This document shows positions 49,101 through 60,800 of a DNA stretch of 64,000 nt, in pieces. Numbering within the stretch: position 1 is the stretch's first letter; the number at the start of each line of letters is the position of its first letter. A model generated the notes under the pieces. It was not told the DNA's origin and made no database searches. It worked only from the letters and a program-made list of their open reading frames with translations. Source of the DNA: Larus michahellis. Taxonomy: Eukaryota; Chordata; Aves; Charadriiformes; Laridae. The DNA lies in the NCBI RefSeq assembly GCF_964199755.1, contig NC_133910.1, positions 4,362,501 through 4,426,500 on the forward strand, written 5' to 3'. A program made the translations under genes and the position numbers.

Positions 49101-51138
49101 CTACACCTGCCCTTCTCCCACTGCTTCAGCTTAGCTCCACAATTGCGCCTTTCTTTGAACGCCTCCTTGCTTAGGAGGGAATAAGCTGGGCAAGATGGTT
49201 TTAGGGGTCTGGTCCAGTTCAGAAGAAAGGAAGGGTGACATTTAGCACCCAGGGGACTGGGTCACTGCAAACCGGCTGAGCATTGTGGCCGGGGGTCCAT
49301 ATCAGCTCAGGGGGCTGTGGGGCAGCAAGGAGGCAAAACGCACTTCTGTAAACATAGTGCTGCTGCTGTTTACTTAAGTGCTGAAGAATAACACGCATGT
49401 GCCATGTTGGAAAAACTCATTGGCGTCAGGAGGATTCAAGGCGTAAGCAAAATGTCAGCAAGTCCAAACAAGGCTTTTCTCCAGAGGTCTGGCATGCAGG
49501 GACAGAGGGGTCTTGGTGGCAGGAGCCAGCGACACTCTTGCGATGGCAATTATTCATGACTACAGGTAATAAGACAGGGAAAAGCTTTTTTGAAGCCAAA
49601 GTTGGCGTCGTGTCTTTCCAGATGCTTTGTTCTTGGCATCAACCGTGGGGAATTCCTGTTGAATCAAACATTCCTCTGGTGGGACAGGCTCTTGTCACCT
49701 TGGTGACCTCTTTGCTGTGGCATGGTGCTCATTTCTGCTGGTGGGCCTGGGCCACCAGCCCAGCCCAGCTCTTCCTCTCCAGTCTGGATGCAGTCATTAC
49801 AAAAATGCGTATTTCTGAATAATTGGTCCTGACATTTGCGAGTCTGAGAAGAGATGAAGGTGACTGCAAGCCTTTCATGGCAAAAGCCCCGCAAAGTTAC
49901 TTACGTGTGCCTTTCCCAGCCTTTGGCAAGGTGACATCCTTGTTGAGAGGGAAAAGAGGCACCAATGCAAGTCAGAACTTGATAACCATGAGATGGAAAG
50001 TGCCCAACCATGATGGGGAGGGTTTCAGGAGGATGGAGGGGCTTGTAGGAGCCCCAGGGAGAGACGGTGGAGCGGTTTGTCCCTCATGGAGCAAGGGCAG
50101 ATGGATGGCAGTAATGCCATCCCGGCTTGGCTCGTCCCCATCCGCTCTGAGCAAACACTGGCAGCAGAGCCAGCGGAGGAGATCCCTCGGGGTGTATTTC
50201 ATCTCCTGCTGTTTGCTAATAATTTTAATGGCACAGGAGCCATCACCTGGCTTGGCCTTGCTGCAGTTATCATTCTTGGCTGGGCAGTTCTAGCAATTAC
50301 TGGCAACCTCTGAAGAAACAGCATTTTGAGACTATTTGCCCACAAAGCACAAGATAAAGATCACTGTCACCTGCGTATCCTCTGGATACACATAAATGGG
50401 TGAACATGCCAGTCAGAGCTGCAAGGATTTGTACGCGTCTTCTTCAGCATCTTCCCCTCGTGTAGGGCAGCTTTAAAACCGTATACAAAAAAAAAGCATC
50501 CTCTGTAAAACCGTCCTCAAAGCCCTGCTGAAACTGGATATATCTGCTTTCTTCTTATCCGCACAGCCAGATACCTGTCAGAAAGGCTGTTATGTGACAC
50601 AATTTGCTTTTAAGAAATGCTATTTTGTTGTCTCATGCCATTGCGGTGTCCTCAGAGGGCTTGTGTAGAGTCACTTCAGCCTTTTGATGTTCCATCTTCC
50701 TGACCATCCACTCTCCTCTTTCCTCTGCCTTTCCGGATGACTGGCTCAGCTCTCCCCTCCTCTGGCCCCCAGGTCACCACTGTCTTCAGGGAGTCTTGGG
50801 GTGGCTGTTAGCATTTCGGAGGCTTTCGCCGGCTCAATACCAGAGTATTCAATACTACTAAATATTTGATGTATTTTTTTTTATGTATACAGCCTTTATT
50901 TTGTGCTGTATTCCTGCCTCATTACCAGGCAGCTGGTGAGAATTAAGCTTGTATTTTTTTTTCTCTGGAGACTGAAACAAGAAGGGTACCTAACACTCTA
51001 ACTTTCCCTGTGGCTCTCGGTGTGTCCTTTTCTTCTCCTCTTAGTTCCAATGCAGAAAACCTTTTTTTTTTTGGTGTCTCTCTTAACGCTTTCTATCTAC
51101 ATCTCAGTTTGCATCTCAGCATTTGAGTTTATTGCAAA
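46169..51138. other. Intergenic region, no gene recognised
   Basis: No exon of a known gene was recognised. The segment around 50,190-50,290 (TGCTAATAATTTTAATGG and neighbours) and an A run near 46,993-47,009 stand out by composition only. Confidence 0.5.
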
Positions 51139-51205
51139 ATCATAGAATCATCACAGAATGGTTAGGGTTAGAAGGGACCTTCTAACCTTCCAATCCATGT
51201 GCGAC
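51139..51205 (-). mobile_element. Short CR1 3'-end fragment
   Basis: ATCATAGAATCATCACAGAA followed by GGTTAGGGTTAGAAGGGACC is the reverse complement of a CR1 3' end. Only about 65 bases remain. Confidence 0.8.
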
Positions 51206-53911
51206 TCTTAGAGGGTATTTACCCATATATCCTCATTTCTAGGTGTTGTACTGCTCATTCTCATTTTCTGAAAGACGTCTCGTTGCGACTGCTGGTTCTT
51301 CATAGCACTTTCTATTTTTCTGCCCGGGGAGGGTTTGCTGTTGTGTCTTTGTTCTTCTTTTTTGAGCTGCCCACTCTTCTGCTTCCCTTTGGTTACTTTC
51401 TGGTTTCAGATTCTCAGTCAGTTCACATTACGAACTAAAACTTAAGCTGACTGTTCACATGATCTGAAATGATTCCGAAGCGTGAATTTGCATTCTCTCA
51501 AAATGCTGTGCTTGTGTTTTTCACTTGCTGTGGGCACCAGGGAAACCCCACCAGGATGCACCAGTCCTCAGGCTGGGTTTACTGGGTGATGGGGGAGTGA
51601 TGGAGCAGCAGCCGGGTCAGGGGGCGCTGCCTGGAACACGCCGTGGCAGGGTGTGAGGGAGACGCTCTTCCTCCCTCCCTGCCGGCATCAGAGTTCACCT
51701 ACCACCGAGAACGAGAGCGCCTGGCTCCAGGAGATGAACTGTTTCTGACCAAAGCCAAAAGAAGTATTGGGATCCTTAAATATTCAAGCAGAAAGTATGT
51801 ATCCACAATCCTTGGATATTAGCGCTATGTTTGTAAGGGGTTTCATGTGATGCAGATTTTTATTAGGAAGGATTAAATCATGCTCCAATGCCGTAGGGCA
51901 GCCAAAGGAGCAAAGGGCGTTTGGCTCATGGCTGAGTATTCTGACTTTTGGTTCTTTTGTGACCCCAGATTTATCTCTGACGACAAGCCATGGCTCATAA
52001 CGCACAGCAGAGCTTCCAGCAATAAAAGAGAGGCCACGGCAGCGGGATGGAAAGGGAAGCGTCTCGCCTGGTGATACGGCCTGTTGTTATGTGGTTGGAC
52101 CACAGATTTTTTGTAATATTTTTTTTTTTTCGGGCTGAAACAATGAGAAAGCGGCATCAGGAGCCATCAGTCACGGCAGTAATGAGTGCCTGCACTCCTC
52201 CTTTGAGCATTAGAAGCTCCTGGGTTATTTTTATGCCCGGGGCCACGCAGTTTGGTGGTCAGGGCACAGGGCAGGCGAGATGAGAGATCCTCTGGGCTGC
52301 AAGTAGGAAGTGCTGGGGCATTCTTGTCAAGAAAAGAAATTCCCTCTGGGTCAGGCTGTCGTGTTTAAATAGCCGGTTATTTACATGAAATGGTATTTAA
52401 TTCCTGCGTCCCCCTGCCAGAGCATCTCTGAGCCCCCCGCACTCCCTCCACTGTCACAAGGCAACACGGGGAAATCGGTGCCGAAGGACTGATTAGGTGC
52501 AGGACGGACCAGGGCTGCGCTTGGCTGTCGGCTCAGGGGGGAAAAAAAAAATAAAGGCCACTCTCTTCCTATTAATAAGCCGCATCGTTTGGTGAATATT
52601 ACCCAGCATACCTCATGTGCTGGGCATAACGCAAGGACCGACGCATCAGCTTCAGGGTGTGTTTTACTTTAAGCTCTTTCTCGTGGTGGGAGACTACCGG
52701 AAAGGCTCAAATAATTTTGTGGAAGGGGAAAATATTCCAGCAAAATTCATCCCCGTGGGGAATTTTCCCCGAGGTGAAGTTTAGACGAAAAATCGAGGGA
52801 GAAGTCATAGCACCAATGCCTTCGGTGGCTTCTGATGAGATCTTGTTCAGGACCTTGAAAAGGGATGGTGCAAAAACTTGGTCTGTAGCCAGGGTATTAA
52901 CTGTACCCCTGCTAGTGACAGTAATACATGTGATTGACTTCAAGGGGACTACATCAGCTTGCAACGGTGGTCTGTCAGCTTTGGGAGCAAATTAAATAAG
53001 AACGGTTGTTACTAACTTAGACGGGGGTGAGGTTTTTAGAGCAGGCCAGGGACTTAGCCGTTAACATTAACGGAACATTTATAGAAACATTTCTCTGAGC
53101 TGCTTTACAAATCAGCCCGGGGTGGCTGTAGGCCAGGCTGTCGACTGCAAGGACCTGATGTGACTTTTACTCATAGCAGTTTTAAGTCTCCAGCGTTAGC
53201 TCCCTTGACTTTAATATGGTTAGCCTGGATTTACAGCACTGTAAGTGGGGCTGAAATCGAGTTTTCTGTGCCCATTAGAGGGTGAAATTGATGTCTTTGC
53301 AAGGAGCCAAGCCAGCCGAAACTTCTGCAATACTGAAATCTCAGAGTGGATGGAGAGTGGGATTTTCATAAGCACCTCGCAGACTTCCAGCGGGACTCAC
53401 GCTGTGGGTTGTGAGGCTTTGAAAAACCCCGACAAAGGCCTGACTAACCCCTCTAAGGCACGTCACTCATTAGCCTTAGCACAGGGAGGTTATGTCAATT
53501 AAACCACTTTCTAAATTAGGTTGGCTAAATCAGCATCCCTTTCCGCACAGGGAGGTGGCAGGGGGAGGCGGGTCCATGGGCAGAGCTGGGGGGCAGAAGC
53601 CGCTCCCCCCGGGTGCTCATTCAGCACGTCGCACCACAGGGGGGTACCCGGGGCATGGGATTGCCCTCAGCCCAGTCGTCCCCATCACTGGGGATCCCGC
53701 GGTGCCTGAAACCAAAAGGCTGACTGCAGGAAAGCTGCTTCTTGTCAGATGTTCTGCCTGACCGGAATTGGGAAGTGATGAAATTTCGCTTAAAAAGTCA
53801 CAACTTGGGGGCTTTGCAGAGTTTTTAGGAAGAGCCCAGATAAACAGCAGTGGTGCCGAGCGTGGCCATGGAGAGGAGACCTGGTGCTTCCCTGCTCCAT
53901 GCTGTGTGCAG
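51206..53911. other. Intergenic region, no gene recognised
   Basis: I see no recognisable gene, RNA or repeat family. Short T-rich and A-rich tracts occur near 52,118-52,131 and 52,541-52,552. Confidence 0.5.
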
Positions 53912-54455
53912 TCACAGAATCACAGAATCACAGAACCACAGAACGGTGGGGGTTGGCAGGGCCCTCTGGAGATCACCCAGTCCCACCCCCGGCCAGAGCA
54001 GGGTCACCCAGAGCAGGTGGCACAGGAACGCGTCCAGGCGGGGGTGGAATGTCTCCAGAAACGGAGACTCCCCCACCTCTCTGGGCAGCCTGTGCCAGGG
54101 CTCTGCCACCCTCACAGCAAAGAAGTTCCTCCTCATGTTGAGGTGGAGCTTCCCATGCTCAAGTTTGTGCCCATTACCCCTTGTCCTGTCCCCGGGCACC
54201 ACTGAAAAGTACCTCGCCCCATCCTCCTGACACCCCCCCTTTCAGTATTTATCAACGTTGATAAGATCCCCCTCAGCCGTCTTTTTTCCAGACTGAAGAG
54301 ACCCAAATCCCTCAGCCTTTCTTCATCAGAGAGGTGTTCCAGTCCCCTCAGCATCTTGGTAGCCCTTTGCTGTCCCCTCTCCAGCAGTTCCCTGTCCTTC
54401 TTGAACCGGGGAGCCTGGAACTGGACACAGACTCCAGATGCAGAGTCACTCACCT
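53912..54455 (-). mobile_element. CR1 LINE 3' fragment, second subfamily
   Basis: Its tail, seen as TCACAGAATCACAGAATCAC on the + strand, is built on GATTCTGT rather than ATTCTATG. On the - strand it encodes [20 protein letters not shown] and WHRLPREVGESPFLETF. The copy at 57,245-57,889 is from the same subfamily in the opposite orientation. Confidence 0.95.
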
Positions 54456-54680
54456 CTTTGCGAATGCCGAGAGTGCACATGGAGGTGACCGTGGGTCTTG
54501 CAAAAGGGATGGTCAAAACCACCACTGGAGCTTTGTGGTGTGAGATTGACCCCAGTGCCTGAGAAAACTGGTCCTCTTGTTGCTACATGAGAAATGTTGG
54601 GCTGAGCAAGAGTCATGCTCTGCTTAACTGAGCCAGGGCAGGAAATCGGGATGAAGAGAGACCCCAAGGCATGGATCAGT

Positions 54681-54818
54681 CATGCTTCGAGGCCAGGTTG
54701 GACAGGGCTTTGAGCAACCTGCTCTAGTGGGAGGTGTCCCTGCCCAGGGCAGGGGAGTTAGAACCAGATGATCTTTAAGGTCCCTTCCAACCTAAACCAT
54801 TTTATGATTCTGTGCTTC
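54681..54818 (+). mobile_element. Short CR1 3' fragment
   Basis: GAGGCCAGGTTGGACAGGGC leads through GGTCCCTTCCAACCTAAACC to TTTATGATTCTGTG. These are the last 140 bases of a CR1 of the first type, lying between the two copies of the second subfamily. Confidence 0.9.
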
Positions 54819-57244
54819 ACCAGTACCAGGAACTCAGTGCTGCTGCTCCAGATCACTGAGGAGCAGCTGCTGAGTCAAAGCGGCTGGTGTGTGGGCCAGC
54901 TTGAGTCTGCTCTTGCTCTCCCCGTTGCACGGCAGGAAAAGTTCCTTTGCAGGCAACAGCATCGATGGTGCCTGTCCCATCTCTGCAGCAGTTTCTGTGC
55001 TGGGAGCCAGGATTTTCTGCCTGATCCTGAAATCTACCCCCAGCGTCCCTGAGTAAAGTGTGCCTCAGAGAAACGGATTAAGAACTATTAAGGGGTAATG
55101 AGAAGAAATCAAGCAGAGATTCCCATGCTGCTCAGCAGGTGCTGTTTCCGTAGGGCTGCTGTAGTGGTCAGTCTAATAGACACAGTCGAACTCTCACCAC
55201 TAGAGTTAACTGTGGCAAGACGAGTGAGAAGACTGAGGTCTGTGTTGTGAGATGTGCCTGTGCTGTCCTGTCTGAGGCTGGGCTGCTCTTGGTCTGTCCC
55301 GCATCCATGCTTTATCATCACGGGATAACTCCTCTGGCCGCCTGCACATTCAGCCTCCCACGCAAAGTTTTTTGCCCAGCCTCTCCTCTCTGCGATCTGA
55401 TTTCCACGTCAAAGAGAATTTCTCCAGAACCAGCTTCCCCAGACAGGGGTGAGGGAATTCAGGGATAAAAGGTCTCCAGGAGTCACCCCTATAAAGGATG
55501 TGTGATGTCTCCTGAGGTAAAGAAATGCCAAAAGGCCTCTGCCACCTGGCACAGTCTGGCGATGCACAAGTCGGTGCAGGTAACCTGAGGCCATCCTGCC
55601 AACCCTGCTGAGATCTTCTGCGTGGAGCCCACAGCACCCCTGCAGAGCCCACTGTCCTCCTTAATCCCCACTCTTCTCCTTCACCATGCGACAAGCCAGA
55701 CACGGAGGATGTGACAAATCGTGTGGGAGGTTTCCTAAATGGGCAGAACAGTGGGGTGCTCGGGTAGGGCAGGAGATACCAGCTCCACTCCTGGCTCTGC
55801 TCTCACGGCGCTCTTACACAAGTGCCTTCGTTTCTCCCATTCCTTCACGACTGATTAGATAAGGCATTTCTCTGGGCAGGGACCACCCTTTATTTTCCTT
55901 GGGAAAAGCCCCCCCTGTCAGAGAGGCTGGAGGAAGCTGATGGGATAAAAATCCACGGCATGTCGCAGCTCTCGCCCAGGGCAGTTGTGCAAGGACCAGC
56001 CCGCTCCCATCGCACTGCCCTACGGCATGGACCCCGTCGCAGGACCCCATCCGTGCCTGTGCCGGGATGCCAAGTGCAGGCATCGCATCCCTGCAACACC
56101 CTCCCCAGGTCCTGGGTTCTTGCGAGAGGCAACGAGTACAGCAGGACTCAAATGGGAGAGGGAAAGAGGGCACAGCTGGGAGGTAAATGGCTGATGTGGT
56201 TTGGGCTGTTAAAAGTTTTTGTCAAACAAACGAGAGGACTCAAAAAATTATTAATTGCCTTTTTTTTTTTTTTTTAACTTACTCCTAAAGATACATTGAT
56301 TCCAGGAAAATGCTATTGCCTTCTTGGTATAAATCTTAATAAATAATTCCCTACAAAGGCAGTTAATCATCTCCTTCCAGACTCTGGATTATTAAATACA
56401 TACCTATTAAGAATTACGGTCTCATCTGCTTTCACTGTATGTTTAAGCCCATTACTGCAGTTGTTCACAGAAATCGCCCCAGCTAGCTCGTATTTTCCCT
56501 TGTCCACCCTATGCTATTATTGTTCTTTTGTAAGAACTCAACAAAAAAAAAATAATATTGAGAAACGGGATACACAAATGACAAAGTACCAAGGAGATTA
56601 AATGTTGTGCTGATGAATTTTGCCAACACTGTATTTTCCTGGAGAATGATTTAGAATTCATTTCCTGTGATAGGCTGCTAGATAAAGGGGTTTTATAAAT
56701 TTGCATTCATCCATATTTCTGCTGGTAAAAAGCTCTGTACATAATCCATTCCAGTAGCTCTGCTGTGTCATGACCATTGGCACTCGAGACAGGGTTGCAT
56801 TAACTCCTAGATAGTATTGAAAATCTTTATTACAAATTACTGTGGCAAGAAGCTACTGCGAGACGCTTGAAAGGCAGAGGAAACTCATCCGTGTGGTTTC
56901 CCTCTGTAGACATGAGGCCGCTGATGTCAGGCAGTGCGGAGTCCTGTGGCTACAGGGATTTGGGCTCCATCCAGCCTTTCTCCCAAGCTTTCTCTGTCCC
57001 TGGGAGCCAGTTGCTCTGAAAGCCCTCCCCATGTTTTGGGACTGTGTGGGAGCTGGGGGCTTTGGAGTTCTGCCCATGGTGAACACAGGGACACGGCTAC
57101 CATTTCTTCTTCTCCATTTGCCATCTCTGAAATGGAAGCACGCACGCTGCCTCCTGCTGTATCCCACCCAAACACACAGCATTTAAGGCAGTGACCCCCT
57201 TTTTAACTACCAGTGCAACGATTTGCCGAAAGCTAATCCTGGCT
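54819..57244. other. Intergenic region with an AT-rich block
   Basis: No gene was recognised. The part from about 56,270 to 56,740 is strikingly AT-rich, free of recognisable repeats, and holds many homeodomain-type motifs (TTAATCA, ATTATTAAATA, CTATTATTG). It looks like a candidate enhancer rather than an exon. Confidence 0.45.
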
Positions 57245-57889
57245 TTTCCATGAGCCAGCAATGTGCCCTTGTGGCCAAGAAGGCCAATGGTCTTCTGGGG
57301 TGCATTAAAACGAGCGTGGCCAGCAAGTGGAGGGGGGTCATCCTCCCCCTCTGCTCTGCCCTGGGGAGGCCACAGCTGGAGCACTGGGTCCAGTGCTGGG
57401 CTCCCCCGTTCAAGGACAGGGAACTGCTGGGGAGAGTCCAGTGGAGGCTGCAAAGATGATCAAGGGACTGGAGCATCTCTGTGCCGAGGAACGGCTGAGA
57501 GCCCTGGGGCTGTTCAGCCTGGAGAAGAGCAGACCGAGAGGGGATCTCATCAGTGCTCAGCAATATCTAAAGGGCGGGTGGCAGGAGGATGGGGACAGGG
57601 TCTTTTCAGTGGTGCCCAGGGACAGGACAAGGGGTAACGGGCACAAACTGGAACATGGGAAGTTCCACCTCAACATGAGGAGGAACTTCTTTCCTTTGCG
57701 GGTGGCAGAGCCCTGGCACAGGCTGCCCAGAGAGGTGGGGGAGTCTCCGTCTCTGGAGACATTCCAACCCCACCTGGACGCGTTCCTGTGCCACCTGCTC
57801 TGGGTGACCCTGCTCTGGCTGGGGGTGGGACTGGGTGATCTCCAGAGGGCCCTGCCAAACCCTGTGTTTTTTTGATTCTGTGATTCTGG
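57245..57889 (+). mobile_element. CR1 LINE 3' fragment, second subfamily, inverted partner
   Basis: This is the longest CR1 piece in the window. It starts within the end of the reverse transcriptase region ([19 protein letters not shown]) and continues through [20 protein letters not shown] and [20 protein letters not shown] to the tail GATTCTGTGATTCTGG. The final 180 codons are still open, so it may be younger than the other copies. Confidence 0.96.
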
Positions 57890-60800
57890 GCTGGGCCCAT
57901 TCAAAGAAGGAATAGGGAGAGGCTGGTCCTTGGGAAGTGCAAATAATTTGTGCCAGAAGGAGTAAAACCAAAGCAGCAATGGATGCTGTGTGCCTTCTGC
58001 AGGGAGCAGAGCTGCTTTCATCCCCAGACCTCAATGCTGGCGTAGCACGAGGAGGTGACCCAGGAGCACCCGACCCCCGTTGACACAAACTCACCCACAA
58101 GCACCTTCGCGGGGCTGGGTGGGGGCTCTGGGGAAGGACAGGCAAGGGCTGGAGCAGACGTGCGTACCCAGAGCATGTGTGACGTGGTGCTTTCCCATCA
58201 TGCGCTCCAGAAAACAGCTTTTGTGGAGGATGCTGCTGGCGGATGTGTCCCCGTGGAGACTTTTGCCTAGTTGCCAGCTGGCAGCATCCTTGTTTAATTT
58301 CGGAAAAGGGAAACAAAGCCACTGAGCAGTCACGCTTGCTGAAATAGCCAGGCCTTGTGGGAAGCTGATGAAATTCGGCAGTTCTCTCATAGCTGTTGGC
58401 CCCATGCTCATATAATATTTTCTTTCCTATGCTTGGCATTAGCTTTTGGATTTTATTTCTTCCCGCCATCCTTTTCTCTGTGTATCCCTGGCCTGGGGGA
58501 GGCAGGGAGTTTTAGCACCTGGAGGTGTCTAGTCCCTCTCATTGGGATATCAGGAAACCAAAGCAGCTTGCAGCAGAAATGGAGCAGAACTTGGTGTAAG
58601 GGTAAGCCTTTTCTTTCCAAACGGGGTGCCGAGCTATGTGGGCGATGACTTTCCAAGCCTCTTTTTGCTCTGGGTATGACATTTTTTCCTTATAAACAGG
58701 TGACCTCGTCATAGCCAGTTTGCTTACGGCGAGCGAAGCCAAGAGGCAGAGCGGATGGTCATGTTAGCCGTGACATTTGGGTCCTTCTTCCCAACCAGCT
58801 GCTTGTCTGGGTGCCAAGAGCAAGGGCTGATAGCTGGAACCAGGCATCTCCAACGGGTTTATTTTTGCGGCCTGCTAGACTCATTTCTATTTATATCCCG
58901 CATCCAGCACTGCGTTCCTGGGCTAGCGTCAAAATGTAGCTGCATTAAATAAAACAGAGACATAAAAATAGCAGGGGCTACCGGATCTGAGCTCATCACT
59001 CTGGAATAGCTTATTTACAGGCTTTACGTTTTCAGATAAGCACCTTGCTGTTCAAACAGCGGCTTCCACTTGGCTAATCAAAACAGCAATCTGGGAAATG
59101 AGGTTTATTTATTAAGTTGAAAAGCAAACAAGCTGGGTTTCATACAGCTCTTGTGCTTTAGTGGAAATCCCAGGTTAACGACGCAGCCAAGGGAGAGCGC
59201 TGGAAGCAAAACGAGTGCTGGGGGAGCAGAGGTCTCTTCCAGATCTGCTCGGGTAAGCAGGCTGCATGCCCTGCATCAGAGATGAGGTGCCCGTCTTCCA
59301 GCACACCAAGGGCAAAGCCATCCTTTTCAACAGTTTTTTTCCTCAGGCCTTGGCCCTGAGGGATGATTGGAAAAGAAATGTGCCTGCAGGGATCGGTGAC
59401 GCTTCATGGGGCATAATGCTCAGGGATGCTCTCAGCGAGTCATAGAGATGCTTTTAAAAAAGTAAAAGTTGCCGTGCGGGGTCACTCCTCAACCAGAGGC
59501 GGCCGCACGGTGGGGGATGCATGCGGGACTTCCGGCGCACGCCAGGTTTATCAATGTTTCGGGTCCTTATCGGTAGGAAATGGGTGATAAACGCATCTCT
59601 GTGTGTTTAGCCCATGAGCTATCTATTATGAGCCTTATCGTTGGTGCGCTGAGCGTTGCTGACGCAGTCGCGTCCGGGTGTATTGTGCAGATCAGGACTA
59701 CTGTAAGACAGTGCTGATAAGGCTGCACCGTCAGGAGGCTGGAGGAAGGGAAAAGAATCCCCTTCTCTGCATACTTCTACAGAACTTGTCCAGAGGAACT
59801 GGGTATGCAAAAAAACTCTAGCCTATTTGGGAAAGGACAGGAGTAGGGGGAGATGCCGGGAAAAGACAAGCACTGTGGGCGCAGGGGGAGAATGATGTGT
59901 TAGCTCTGTGCAAAGGTGTCAAATCAAACAAATTATCACTGGTGCGGGTGCCAGCGGATCCTAACAAAGCTTTGCAAGTCACCTTACGAATGCTGCTAAA
60001 AAACACCCTTAGCAAAGTGGCCAGATGTGTATCTGCAAGGCTACAGTTAAGAGCAGAGACTTGCCTCCATCCCAGAGGGGGTTTCGGATTTTAGCACAAT
60101 CCAGTGGTGCTGGTGATATTTATTTCATGAATGAGAGCAGGGGTGAGGAGACCAGCACTTCCAAACAGACTGTTTGACACCTTTAAAATCCCAAATGAGG
60201 ACGTGCAGTTTCTTCTTTTTGTTATGTACAGCTGCTGGGATGTACTCCAAGCACAGAAAAGCTTCCTGCATGGAGGCACTGCCACGTCTCCAGGTCTTCT
60301 GGGAGCAGCCGGTGGCCCCGGCCGGGGTCCCGGTCTGGCTGCTCTGCGCACTGCGGGTACCACCTCTCCCATGAGATACCGCATCTCCCATGAGACACTG
60401 CATCTCCCATGAGATACCACATCATCTCCCATAAAACTCAGCCTGCCATCTCCTCAGTGCCATTTACACACAAGTCAATCAACTTCAATTAGCCGCCCTA
60501 CCCTATTAACAGGATCTTTCTTTTGAGCTGATTGCCCTCCTGTTTCCCCGGCCCATTTTCCACTCTTAGCACTGCCAGGGAAGTCGGAGGCAGGACCGTA
60601 GCCCTCCCAGGGTGCAGGGCAGAGCGAGGAGTGAGTCGGGTCCTCTGCAACCCCCGTCACCCACCGGAGGCACAGAGAGTCCCCGTGAGTCGGGAGGGAG
60701 CATGGGCGACCGTGCTCCCCGGTGCAGGCACGTAGGTCGCCGGCAGGGTGGGATGAGTCCGCAGTGCCCTGGCAGCAAGCAGAAGTCCCTGCCTCAAGAG

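Noticed and set aside
57606-58469. 287-codon open frame on the - strand, the longest in the window
   Set aside because: About a third of it is the antisense strand of the CR1 fragment at 57,245-57,889, and the rest has no recognisable domain.
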